DNA of 64,000 nucleotides from SW4 sp042466115 (GTDB lineage: Bacteria > Pseudomonadota > Alphaproteobacteria > Rhodobacterales > Rhodobacteraceae), in the NCBI RefSeq assembly GCF_042466115.1, contig NZ_JAXHBQ010000001.1, positions 2,604,001 through 2,668,000 on the forward strand. The letters are read 5' to 3'. Of this stretch, positions 32,811-40,451 are shown piece after piece. Numbering within the stretch: the stretch's first letter is position 1; each line of letters opens with the position of its first letter. A model generated the notes under the pieces. The model did not search any database, was not told the origin of the DNA, and worked only from the letters and a program-made list of their open reading frames with translations. Both the position numbers and the translations under genes were made by a program.

Positions 32811-33194
32811 ATGGCCGATGTGAACCGTGGCAATCGCCCGCTTTCACCGCACCTGACGATCTACCGCCCGCAACTGACGTCGATGACCTCGATCCTGACG
32901 CGGATCACAGGGAACGCGCTGATCGTCGGCGCGCTGCTGGTGGTCTGGTGGTTCATCGCCGCCGCCACGGGCGAGGCCGCGTTCAACCGTGCCAATGCCG
33001 TGATCACAAGCTGGTTCGGTGATCTTGTCATGCTCGGGTCGGTCTTTGCGATCTGGTATCACACTCTGGCCGGTATCCGGCACCTGATCTGGGACAGTGG
33101 CCGGATGCTTGAAATCGAAAAGGCCGAATTGCTGGGCCAGATCATCATTATCGTGTCGGTCCTGTTGACCGTTTTCACCGTTGTCGTGTTGTAG
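32811..33194 (+). CDS. sdhC: succinate dehydrogenase cytochrome b556 subunit
   Basis: A 127-residue membrane anchor of complex II. RPLSPHLTIYRPQLTSMTSILTRITG is the classic SdhC N-terminus (quinone-site Ser and Arg), and SVFAIWYHTLAGIRHLIWD contains the haem-ligand His. Three membrane spans. The start follows AAGGAGCCTGAC, and it opens the sdh operon. Confidence 0.96.
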   Translation: MADVNRGNRPLSPHLTIYRPQLTSMTSILTRITGNALIVGALLVVWWFIAAATGEAAFNRANAVITSWFGDLVMLGSVFAIWYHTLAGIRHLIWDSGRMLEIEKAELLGQIIIIVSVLLTVFTVVVL

Positions 33195-33203
33195 GGGGCT
33201 GCC

Positions 33204-33575
33204 ATGAGATTTCTGACTGATCGCAAACGCGCCACCGGCCTTGGGTCCGCGAAAACCGGCACCGAACACCACTGGCACATGATGGTGACATCTGTGGCGC
33301 TGATCGGGTTGATCCCGCTGTTTGTCTTCACCTTTGGTTATATCCTTGGCGCGCCCTATGCCGACGTCATCGCCTATTACCAGCGCCCGTTCCCGGCCAT
33401 TGTCGCCATCCTGACTTTGCTGGTCGGCTTCCTGCATTTCCGCGGCGGGGTGCAGACCCTGATCGAGGACTACGTGCACGGGTTCGCCCGCAAGGCCCTG
33501 ATCATCGCGATGATCTGCCTGTCCTACACTGCTGCCGCCGTTGGTATTTTCGCCATCGTGCGCATCGCACTTTAA
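33204..33575 (+). CDS. sdhD: succinate dehydrogenase hydrophobic membrane anchor subunit
   Basis: A 123-residue second membrane anchor. GLGSAKTGTEHHWHMMVTSVALI has the SdhD-type start, LLVGFLHFRGGVQTLIEDYVHGFARK the His and Tyr region near haem b and quinone; three membrane spans. It lies 9 bp after sdhC and 19 bp before sdhA. Confidence 0.95.
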   Translation: MRFLTDRKRATGLGSAKTGTEHHWHMMVTSVALIGLIPLFVFTFGYILGAPYADVIAYYQRPFPAIVAILTLLVGFLHFRGGVQTLIEDYVHGFARKALIIAMICLSYTAAAVGIFAIVRIAL

Positions 33576-33594
33576 TCCGCCGGAGCGTTTGAAA

Positions 33595-35400
33595 ATGGCT
33601 GAATACGAATACGAGACCCATGAATATGACGTTGTGGTTGTCGGGGCTGGTGGTGCCGGTCTGCGCGCGACCCTTGGCATGGCCGAACAGGGGTTGCGCA
33701 CCGCCTGCGTGACCAAGGTTTTCCCGACCCGTTCGCATACCGTTGCTGCGCAGGGTGGCATCGCTGCCTCGCTGTCCAACATGGGCCCCGATCACTGGCA
33801 GTGGCACATGTATGACACCGTCAAAGGCTCGGACTGGCTGGGTGATACGGATGCGATGGAATACCTTGCCCGCGAAGCCCCAAAGGCGGTTTACGAGCTG
33901 GAACACTACGGCGTGCCGTTTTCGCGCACCGAAGAGGGCAAGATTTACCAGCGCCCTTTTGGTGGCCACACCACCGAATTTGGCGAAGGCCCTGCCGTGC
34001 AGCGCACCTGTGCCGCCGCCGACCGCACAGGCCACGCTATTTTGCACACGCTTTATGGCCAGTCGCTGAAACAGCAGGCCGAGTTTTTCATCGAATACTT
34101 CGCCATTGATCTGATCATGTCCGACGATGGTCAGTGTCAGGGTGTCGTCTGCTGGAAGCTGGACGACGGCACGATGCACGTCTTTAACGCAAAGATGGTC
34201 GTGCTAGCCACGGGTGGTTATGGCCGCGCCTATTTCAGTGCCACATCGGCCCATACCTGCACCGGTGATGGTGGCGGGATGGTCGCGCGCGCAGGTCTGC
34301 CGCTTCAGGATATGGAGTTCGTGCAGTTCCACCCCACCGGCATTTACGGCGCGGGCTGCCTGATCACCGAAGGTGCGCGCGGCGAGGGCGGTTATCTGAC
34401 CAATTCCGAGGGCGAGCGGTTCATGGAGCGCTATGCCCCGAACTACAAAGACCTTGCCCCGCGCGATTACGTGTCGCGCTGCATGACCATGGAAATCCGC
34501 GAAGGGCGCGGTGTTGGGGCCGAAGGGGATCATATTCACCTCAACCTCAACCACCTGCCACCCGAAGCGCTGAACCTGCGTTTGCCCGGCATTTCCGAAA
34601 GCGCCAAGATTTTCGCGGGCGTTGACGTGACCAAGGAACCGATCCCCGTGCTGCCCACGGTGCACTACAACATGGGCGGTATCCCGACGAATTATCACGG
34701 TGAGGTGCTGAACCCGACCGCCAAAGACCCCAACGCCGTTGTCCCCGGTTTGATGGCCGTGGGCGAGGCGGGTTGTGCATCGGTGCACGGTGCGAACCGT
34801 CTTGGTTCGAACTCGCTGATTGATCTGGTGGTGTTTGGCCGTGCGGCGGCGATCCGTGCCGGTTCTGTCGTGGACGCCGATGCGCCCAACCCGACCCTGA
34901 ACAAGGCCAGCGTTGACGCGGCATTTGACCGGTTTGACGGGCTGCGCCATGCGGACGGCAGCACGCCAACCGCCGATCTGCGCCTTGAAATGCAAAAGGC
35001 GATGCAGGCCGATGCGGCCGTGTTCCGCACTGACAAGACCCTGAAGGCAGGCGTCAAGGAAATGACCGCAATCGCCGGCAAGATGAATGATATCAAGGTT
35101 ACTGACCGTTCGCTGGTCTGGAACTCGGATCTGATGGAAACTCTGGAGCTGACAAACCTGATGCCCAACGCGCTGGCGACAATCGTCGGCGCCGAGGCGC
35201 GCAAGGAAAGCCGCGGTGCCCACGCCCACGAGGATTACCCGACCCGCGACGACGAAAAATGGCGCGTCCACACGATCAGCCGTATCGACGGTGCCAAGGT
35301 CAAGCTGACGCATCGCCCCGTCATCACCAAACCACTGACCACAGAAAAGCAGGGCGGGATCAGCCAGAAAAAGATCGCCCCGAAAGAGCGGACATTCTGA
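33595..35400 (+). CDS. sdhA: succinate dehydrogenase flavoprotein subunit
   Basis: A 601-residue catalytic subunit of complex II that oxidises succinate to fumarate with covalently bound FAD. FAD motif VVVGAGGAGLRATLG; FAD-linking His in TRSHTVAAQGG; active-site HPTGIYGAGCLITEGARGEGG and GCASVHGANRLGSNSLIDLV; C-terminal RKESRGAHAHEDYPTRDDEKW. The homology starts at the ATG at 33595. The stop overlaps the next ATG by one base (TGATG). Confidence 0.98.
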   Translation: MAEYEYETHEYDVVVVGAGGAGLRATLGMAEQGLRTACVTKVFPTRSHTVAAQGGIAASLSNMGPDHWQWHMYDTVKGSDWLGDTDAMEYLAREAPKAVYELEHYGVPFSRTEEGKIYQRPFGGHTTEFGEGPAVQRTCAAADRTGHAILHTLYGQSLKQQAEFFIEYFAIDLIMSDDGQCQGVVCWKLDDGTMHVFNAKMVVLATGGYGRAYFSATSAHTCTGDGGGMVARAGLPLQDMEFVQFHPTGIYGAGCLITEGARGEGGYLTNSEGERFMERYAPNYKDLAPRDYVSRCMTMEIREGRGVGAEGDHIHLNLNHLPPEALNLRLPGISESAKIFAGVDVTKEPIPVLPTVHYNMGGIPTNYHGEVLNPTAKDPNAVVPGLMAVGEAGCASVHGANRLGSNSLIDLVVFGRAAAIRAGSVVDADAPNPTLNKASVDAAFDRFDGLRHADGSTPTADLRLEMQKAMQADAAVFRTDKTLKAGVKEMTAIAGKMNDIKVTDRSLVWNSDLMETLELTNLMPNALATIVGAEARKESRGAHAHEDYPTRDDEKWRVHTISRIDGAKVKLTHRPVITKPLTTEKQGGISQKKIAPKERTF

Positions 35401-35687
35401 TGCGGATTGCCCTCATCCTGCCGATTGCTCTCCTTGCCGCCTGTGGCCCGCAACCGCCGATGGACCCACAGCGGGCGGCGGAAATCTGCGACGAACAGGC
35501 CCGCGCGGCGCAGGGGCCTACAGGGCGGGTGACGGTTGGCGTAAACTCCAACTCAGGGCCAAGCACCGACGTCGAGATCGGGCTAAGCAGCGATTTTCTG
35601 TCGGGGCGTGACCCGCTTGAAGTGTATCGGTCCTGCGTTTTTCAAAAGACGGGCGCAGAGCCGGTCCGTCCACCCAACCTGCGATAA
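35400..35687 (+). CDS. small putative lipoprotein between sdhA and sdhB
   Basis: A 95-residue protein with a lipoprotein-type signal (RIALILPIALLAACG, lipobox LAAC with Cys ~15). The mature part is Gln- and Arg-rich, with QRAAEICDEQARAAQGPTG and a Ser/Asn-rich beta segment (VGVNSNSGPSTDVEIGLSSD), and ends in YRSCVFQKTG. It starts in the sdhA stop codon (TGATG), so it should be made with SdhA. I do not recognise a functional family. Confidence 0.8.
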   Translation: MRIALILPIALLAACGPQPPMDPQRAAEICDEQARAAQGPTGRVTVGVNSNSGPSTDVEIGLSSDFLSGRDPLEVYRSCVFQKTGAEPVRPPNLR

Positions 35688-35699
35688 AGGGAACGTATT

Positions 35700-36008
35700 A
35701 TGAAACCTGCCATCATCCTTGCCGCCATCGCCCTGACCACCGTCACTGCCTGTGACATCGCGCTAAGCGAAGATCCGGCACGCGAAACCGCCAAATCTGT
35801 CGTGCGCCCGATTGTGGCCGACACCGTGCCCGGCCCTGCAGGCGTGGTGCTGACAGATTGCATCATCGACAACGCCAGCGACACCGAACTTGTCAATCTG
35901 GCGGGTGCGGCGGTTACGGGCGTTGAACCCAACACGATCACGCTTGTGTCCAATATCCTGCAACGCCCCGAAACCGTGGCCTGCGCCACATCGAGCCTTG
36001 CCGGATGA
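35700..36008 (+). CDS. second small putative exported protein or lipoprotein in the sdh operon
   Basis: A 102-residue protein with a signal-like N-terminus (KPAIILAAIALTTVTAC); Cys18 could be a lipid attachment site. The mature part has GVVLTDCIIDNASDTELVNLAG and a late Cys (VACATSSL). It is 12 bp after the first lipoprotein gene and overlaps the methyltransferase by 4 bp. Function is unknown; an envelope location is inferred from the signal peptide. Confidence 0.78.
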   Translation: MKPAIILAAIALTTVTACDIALSEDPARETAKSVVRPIVADTVPGPAGVVLTDCIIDNASDTELVNLAGAAVTGVEPNTITLVSNILQRPETVACATSSLAG

Positions 36009-36793
36009 CAACCCAGCCCAAGTCATCATTGCCTGAACAGGGCGCGCCGGTCGACCAGACCGCGCGCCATCAGGAGAAGATCGACAAATGGGCGCAGGTG
36101 CAGATCAACCGGTTCCGCAAGGCCGTCAAAGGTGTGCATCCGCGCAGCTGCCCGATCTGCGATTACCATGGCAGCTTTGTCGCCTTTGGCCAGCCACCGC
36201 GCTATGACGCGCGCTGCGGCAGTTGCGGATCGCTGGAACGGCACCGCCTGTTCGTGCTGTTTTGCGCGCGCACGGGCTTTTTCGGCCCCGATCATGCCGT
36301 GTTGCATTTCGCGCCCGAACATCTGCTGTCCCTGCGCATCAAGGACGTGGTGGCGCAGTATGAAACGGCGGACCTGAGCGAAAGCCGCAACGTGACCCAC
36401 CGCATCAATATCGAGGACACGGGCCTGCCCGATGCCAGCTATGACCGGATCGTGTGCAATCACGTGCTGGAACACGTCGATGATACAGCCGCACTGGGCG
36501 AGTTTTTCCGCCTGCTGAAACCGGGTGGCCGCGCGATCCTGTCGACGCCGATCTGCGAAGGCTGGGCCGAAACCTATGAAAATGACGCCGTTGAAACCCC
36601 CGCCGACAGGCTGGTCCATTTCGGACAGGCCGATCACGTGCGTTTTTATGGCCGCGATCTACGCGACCGTATCCGTGCTGCCGGTTTCGAGTTGGAAGAA
36701 TTTACGGCCCGGGAACCCGATGTGCTGACCTATGGTCTGATGCGCGGCGAAACCCTTTTTGTTGTAACCCGCCCGGACGGGGCCAAGACATGA
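36005..36793 (+). CDS. class I SAM-dependent methyltransferase with N-terminal zinc-ribbon-like motif
   Basis: A 262-residue protein. It has a Cys4-like segment (CPICDYHG and later CGSCGSLERH, about residues 50-80) followed by a Rossmann-like core: VLHFAPEHLL as motif I (the Gly-rich loop is degenerate), YDRIVCNHVLEHVDD and LKPGGRAILSTPI. This composition is known from uncharacterised SAM methyltransferases near cell-surface genes. It overlaps the upstream lipoprotein gene by ATGA and lies 21 bp before sdhB. Its presence inside the sdh operon is odd; the substrate is unknown. Confidence 0.85.
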   Translation: MTTQPKSSLPEQGAPVDQTARHQEKIDKWAQVQINRFRKAVKGVHPRSCPICDYHGSFVAFGQPPRYDARCGSCGSLERHRLFVLFCARTGFFGPDHAVLHFAPEHLLSLRIKDVVAQYETADLSESRNVTHRINIEDTGLPDASYDRIVCNHVLEHVDDTAALGEFFRLLKPGGRAILSTPICEGWAETYENDAVETPADRLVHFGQADHVRFYGRDLRDRIRAAGFELEEFTAREPDVLTYGLMRGETLFVVTRPDGAKT

Positions 36794-36814
36794 CCCAAAC
36801 AGGAGCCTTCCCGA

Positions 36815-37594
36815 ATGGTTGAATTTACGCTTCCCAAAAATTCCCGCATGACCAGCGGCAAGACATGGCCCAAACCAGCGGGTGCCAAGAACCTGCGCAA
36901 GGTGCAGATTTACCGCTGGAACCCCGATGACGGGCAGAATCCGCGTCTGGACACCTATTTCGTGGATATGGACACCTGCGGCCCGATGGTTCTGGACGCG
37001 CTGATCAAGATCAAGAACGAGATTGACCCGACCCTGACGTTCCGTCGGTCCTGCCGCGAGGGGATTTGCGGATCATGTGCGATGAACATCGACGGGATCA
37101 ACACGCTGGCCTGCATCTATGGCATGGATGACGTAAAGGGCGATGTGAAAATCTATCCGCTGCCGCATATGCCCGTGGTCAAGGATCTGATCCCCGACCT
37201 GACCCATTTCTATGCCCAGCACGCCAGCATCATGCCGTGGCTGGAAACCAAGACGAACCGCCCCGCCAAGGAATGGAAGCAGTCGATCAAGGATCGTGAA
37301 AAGCTGGACGGGCTTTATGAATGCGTGATGTGCGCCTGCTGTTCCACATCCTGTCCGTCCTATTGGTGGAACAGCGATCGCTACCTCGGGCCAGCCGCGT
37401 TGTTGCATGCCTATCGCTGGATCATCGACAGCCGCGACGAAGCCACGGGCGAACGTCTGGACGATCTGGAAGACCCGTTCAAGCTGTATCGGTGCCACAC
37501 GATCATGAACTGCACCAAGACCTGCCCCAAAGGTTTGAACCCCGCCAAGGCGATCGCCAGCATCAAAAAGATGATGGTCGAACGTGTCGTTTAG
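36815..37594 (+). CDS. sdhB: succinate dehydrogenase iron-sulfur subunit
   Basis: A 259-residue subunit. The [2Fe-2S] motif is CREGICGSCAMN with a later Cys in TLACIYG; the [4Fe-4S] and [3Fe-4S] cysteines are in YECVMCACCSTSCPSYWWN and RCHTIMNCTKTCPKGLNP. It passes electrons from the SdhA flavin to ubiquinone in the anchors. Last gene of the operon; its stop overlaps the convergent amidohydrolase stop (TTAG). Confidence 0.98.
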   Translation: MVEFTLPKNSRMTSGKTWPKPAGAKNLRKVQIYRWNPDDGQNPRLDTYFVDMDTCGPMVLDALIKIKNEIDPTLTFRRSCREGICGSCAMNIDGINTLACIYGMDDVKGDVKIYPLPHMPVVKDLIPDLTHFYAQHASIMPWLETKTNRPAKEWKQSIKDREKLDGLYECVMCACCSTSCPSYWWNSDRYLGPAALLHAYRWIIDSRDEATGERLDDLEDPFKLYRCHTIMNCTKTCPKGLNPAKAIASIKKMMVERVV

Positions 37595-38802
37595 GACGCC
37601 GCAACGCCCGTCAGGAATGCAGCGATCGCATCAATGCCTGCGCCCATGTCATCGGCGCGGGCGTATTCGTCGGGGTGGTGGCTAAGGCCCGCCTTGCAGC
37701 GCACAAACAGCATCGCAATCGGGCAAGTGCCGGCCATGGCCGAGGCATCATGCGTTGCCCCAGACGCAAGCGATATCGCTTGCGGACCAGCCCCCTGCAA
37801 CAGCGCACGGGTAAGCGCCGCATCGCAACTGACAGCGGGTTGCTGATAGGTGCGCGTCATATCAAATGTCGTGCCGGACTCGGCGGCGATTTGGTGGCCC
37901 AAGTCGCGCATCAAATCCGAAAACGCCGCGCGCGCGCCATCATCGACCGAGCGGACCTCAAGCGGGAACTGCGCCACATTCGGGATCGCGTTCACCGCAT
38001 CCGGCAGAACGCGGATCGTGCCGACAGTGGCGCGGGTGGCGTTGGTTTTGCCCGCACGATCCGACACTGCCGCGATGAATTGGGATGCGGCAACAAGCGC
38101 ATCGCGCCGCCCGGCCATCGGAACCGTGCCCGCATGTCCCGTTTCGCCTGTGAAGCGCACCGCGTTGCGTTCGATCCCGCAAATGCCCGTCACTACGCCC
38201 AAGGGCAGGTCTGCCGTTTCCAGAACCGGGCCTTGTTCGATGTGCGCCTCAAGATAACCAAGGATACCGGCGGGATCGCGGTGCAGGCCCGCAATGTCAT
38301 CCGGCGCGCCGCCGAAATCCGCAAGGGCCTGTGCAAGGGTCACACCATCCTGATCAACCAGTGCCAGATCGTCCGTGTCAAAGGTGCCGGCCAGCGCCCG
38401 TGGCCCCATCAGCGCGGTGGGAAAGCGCACGCCTTCCTCGTCAGCAAAGGTAAGGATTTCGACAGCGAAGGGCAGGGCGATACCTTTGGCCTGCAGCTTT
38501 TCCAGCGCAAGACAGCCCAGGGCGATGCCCATAATGCCGTCGTATCGCCCGCCCTGACGCACGGAATCCTGATGTGATCCGATCAGCAGGGTCTTGGCAT
38601 TTTCCGGACCGTCCAACCGTCCGATCAGCGTGCCCGCAGCGTCCATCCGCACCTCTAACCCAGCCGCCGCCATCCATGCGCCGATATGGTCCAGCGCTGC
38701 GCGGTGTTCGGGTGTAAAGGGCAGGCGGGTCACACCCGCGTCCCCGCTTGAACAAGCGGCGATCTTGGTCAACCGGTCTTGGGCGATTTCACCGTAAGTC
38801 AT
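37591..38802 (-). CDS. M20-family Zn-dependent amidohydrolase (allantoate / N-carbamoyl-amino-acid hydrolase-like)
   Basis: A 403-residue metal-dependent hydrolase. Metal ligands appear in LLIGSHQDSVRQGGRYDG (His and Asp), TFADEEGVRFP (Glu pair) and SHHPDEYARADD; a dimer-interface His is in GETGHAGTVPM. Allantoate amidohydrolases, N-carbamoyl-L-amino-acid hydrolases and ureidoglycolate hydrolases share this layout; the residues visible do not decide between them. The upstream 66 bp carry one ATTTATCATGATGAAT box and lead to the divergent GntR gene, suggesting control by it. The adjacent ABC transporter probably brings in its substrate. Confidence 0.88.
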   Translation of the reverse strand: MTYGEIAQDRLTKIAACSSGDAGVTRLPFTPEHRAALDHIGAWMAAAGLEVRMDAAGTLIGRLDGPENAKTLLIGSHQDSVRQGGRYDGIMGIALGCLALEKLQAKGIALPFAVEILTFADEEGVRFPTALMGPRALAGTFDTDDLALVDQDGVTLAQALADFGGAPDDIAGLHRDPAGILGYLEAHIEQGPVLETADLPLGVVTGICGIERNAVRFTGETGHAGTVPMAGRRDALVAASQFIAAVSDRAGKTNATRATVGTIRVLPDAVNAIPNVAQFPLEVRSVDDGARAAFSDLMRDLGHQIAAESGTTFDMTRTYQQPAVSCDAALTRALLQGAGPQAISLASGATHDASAMAGTCPIAMLFVRCKAGLSHHPDEYARADDMGAGIDAIAAFLTGVAAS

Positions 38803-38813
38803 ATCGTGCGGAT

Positions 38814-38829
38814 ATTTATCATGATGAAT
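38814..38829. promoter_or_regulatory. ATTTATCATGATGAAT palindrome between amidohydrolase and gntR
   Basis: A 16-bp near-perfect palindrome (one arm mismatch from ATTTATCATGATAAAT), 12 bp before the amidohydrolase start and 40 bp before the GntR gene. Two more copies lie in the DUF1028-ABC transporter gap. It is a probable operator of the FCD GntR regulator encoded next to it. Confidence 0.6.
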
Positions 38830-38868
38830 TATGCCCTACACAACGCGCTGCACCTCGTCTAGGTATTT

Positions 38869-39654
38869 ATGATGATGGATGACGGCGCACCCAACCCCAA
38901 GATGACCGATGCACCGCGCGCGCAAAAACGCTCGCGCCCGGTGCAGGTCGCCGACCAGATCAAGCGGTGGGTCGTGGAGCGCGACTTGCGCAAAGGCGAC
39001 AAGCTGCCCAACGAGGCGGCGATGATCGCACAGTTTGGCGTGTCCAAGGGAACCGTCCGCGAGGCGATGCGCATCCTTGAAGCGCAGGGGCTGATCGTGA
39101 CCAAAACAGGGCCGGGCGGGGGCAGTTCGGTGGGCGAGGTCAGCAAGGATCGCGCGATGTCCCTTCTGGGCAATTATTTCTATTTCAAAGACCTGTCCCT
39201 GTCGGACATCTATCAGATACGCAAAATCCTCGAGCCCGAAATGGTAGCCGGCCTGGCCGGCCAGTTGGACGCGGAAACGCTCGCGCAGTTGCGCCAGATG
39301 GCCGAACAACACCCCGAACCTGCGCGCGATCCCGAAGAAGAAAAGCAGCAACACATCACGTCACTGATGTTTCACGCCCGTCTGGCAGACGCGGCAAAAA
39401 ACGAACTGATGGGCTTTGTCATTTCATTCATGGCGCGGATACTGACCGAACTGACGGTCTATCGCCGCCTTTACGAGACACCCAATCGCGCATTGTGGGA
39501 GCGGGGCCGTCGCCACCAGATTGACCTTGTCGATGCTCTGCAAGCAGGTGACGGGCCGCGCGCGCGCGACATCATGCGGTCACATATGGAAGGGGCGGAA
39601 AGCATGATGAACGCCCAAGAGGTCCGCATCACGCGCGAGTTTATGGGCGAATAG
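38869..39654 (+). CDS. GntR-family transcriptional regulator, FCD (FadR) type
   Basis: A 261-residue regulator. Winged HTH ~25-95 (RPVQVADQIKRWVVERDLRKGDKLPNEAAMIAQFGVSKGTVREAMRIL) followed by a GGGSSV wing and an FCD domain (~110-250) with IRKILEPEMVAGLAG and FHARLADAAKN. Four ATGs in frame are possible (38869, 38872, 38875 and 38902); AGG lies 5 to 8 bases before the first two, so I use 38869. It likely controls the divergent amidohydrolase, itself, and the DUF1028/ABC transporter promoters through TCATGA palindromes. It converges with the DUF1028 gene, 2 bp apart. Confidence 0.92.
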   Translation: MMMDDGAPNPKMTDAPRAQKRSRPVQVADQIKRWVVERDLRKGDKLPNEAAMIAQFGVSKGTVREAMRILEAQGLIVTKTGPGGGSSVGEVSKDRAMSLLGNYFYFKDLSLSDIYQIRKILEPEMVAGLAGQLDAETLAQLRQMAEQHPEPARDPEEEKQQHITSLMFHARLADAAKNELMGFVISFMARILTELTVYRRLYETPNRALWERGRRHQIDLVDALQAGDGPRARDIMRSHMEGAESMMNAQEVRITREFMGE

Positions 39655-39656
39655 CC

Positions 39657-40355
39657 TTAAGACCCTTTGGCACGTGCGACGGGCGATGCGCCATCTTGGG
39701 GCGCGCATTCGCGGTCAAGCAAAACCGGCGCAACAGCAAGCCAGTCGGCATAGGGTGATTTTGCCGCGCGTGCTGCAAGGGCTGCCAGATCATCCAAAGG
39801 CGCGTCGCTGTGATCAATGCGCAAATCCAGCGGTGGCGCATCGGGCGACAGCACCAGCAAGGCGGCAGACTGCAAGCCGCGCACATCACTGCCGGCTGTT
39901 TCGGCGGCGCGCAAGGCAGCGATCAGGCGTGTATCCGGCCTGCCCGACGTTGCACGAAACGTATCGAGCAGCGCCATCAGAACATCACGCGATGCGATCA
40001 TGTTGCCCGCAACGATCTGATTTGGCGCAGCGATGGTATCGGCAAAGGGCACACTGTTTGCACCGGTCATTCCGGCTGTGCCACCGTTGCGATCAAGCAC
40101 GGCAAGCTGGCGATGATCGGCCCCGCTGTCGGATTGCGTCAGGTCGGAAACCACCGATGCAGCTGTCGCGCCGCCATACATTTTTCGGAGCGCATCATCC
40201 CGCCAAAAGGTGCTTGGGGCCGTCCCCTGGGACGCGCACAACCCTGATTCGATGTCACCACGCAGCACCCAACCCCCGACACACAGGCTGCCGGTTGCGG
40301 CGGCACCCGCGTAAACGCCTGTTTTTTCGTCATAAGTCAGAATCGAAAACGTCAT
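39657..40355 (-). CDS. DUF1028 family protein (Ntn-hydrolase-like)
   Basis: A 232-residue protein of the DUF1028 family. It begins MTFSILTYDEKTGVYAGAAATGS, the family start with an Ntn-like Thr/Ser near the N-terminus, and has ADHRQLAVLDRNGGTAGMTG and IVAGNMIASRDVLMALLDTF in the usual order. Members often sit near peptidases, amidohydrolases and peptide ABC transporters, as here. The reaction is unproven. The gene faces the ABC transporter across a 96-bp gap that carries two operator-like palindromes. Confidence 0.93.
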   Translation of the reverse strand: MTFSILTYDEKTGVYAGAAATGSLCVGGWVLRGDIESGLCASQGTAPSTFWRDDALRKMYGGATAASVVSDLTQSDSGADHRQLAVLDRNGGTAGMTGANSVPFADTIAAPNQIVAGNMIASRDVLMALLDTFRATSGRPDTRLIAALRAAETAGSDVRGLQSAALLVLSPDAPPLDLRIDHSDAPLDDLAALAARAAKSPYADWLAVAPVLLDRECAPQDGASPVARAKGS

Positions 40356-40383
40356 AACCCAAGCCCTAGCACATTAGCCTTGA

Positions 40384-40427
40384 ATTTATCATGAGAATTT
40401 GGCCAAATACAATTAATCATGATAAAT
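40384..40427. promoter_or_regulatory. two TCATGA palindromes between DUF1028 gene and ABC transporter operon
   Basis: ATTTATCATGAGAATT (40384-40399) and ATTAATCATGATAAAT (40412-40427) are variants of the palindrome ATTTATCATGATAAAT, 28 bp apart. Both lie in the divergent promoter region, so one regulator could control both directions. The FCD GntR protein encoded at 38869 is the obvious candidate. Confidence 0.6.
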
Positions 40428-40451
40428 AGACGACAACAGAGAGGATACCCC

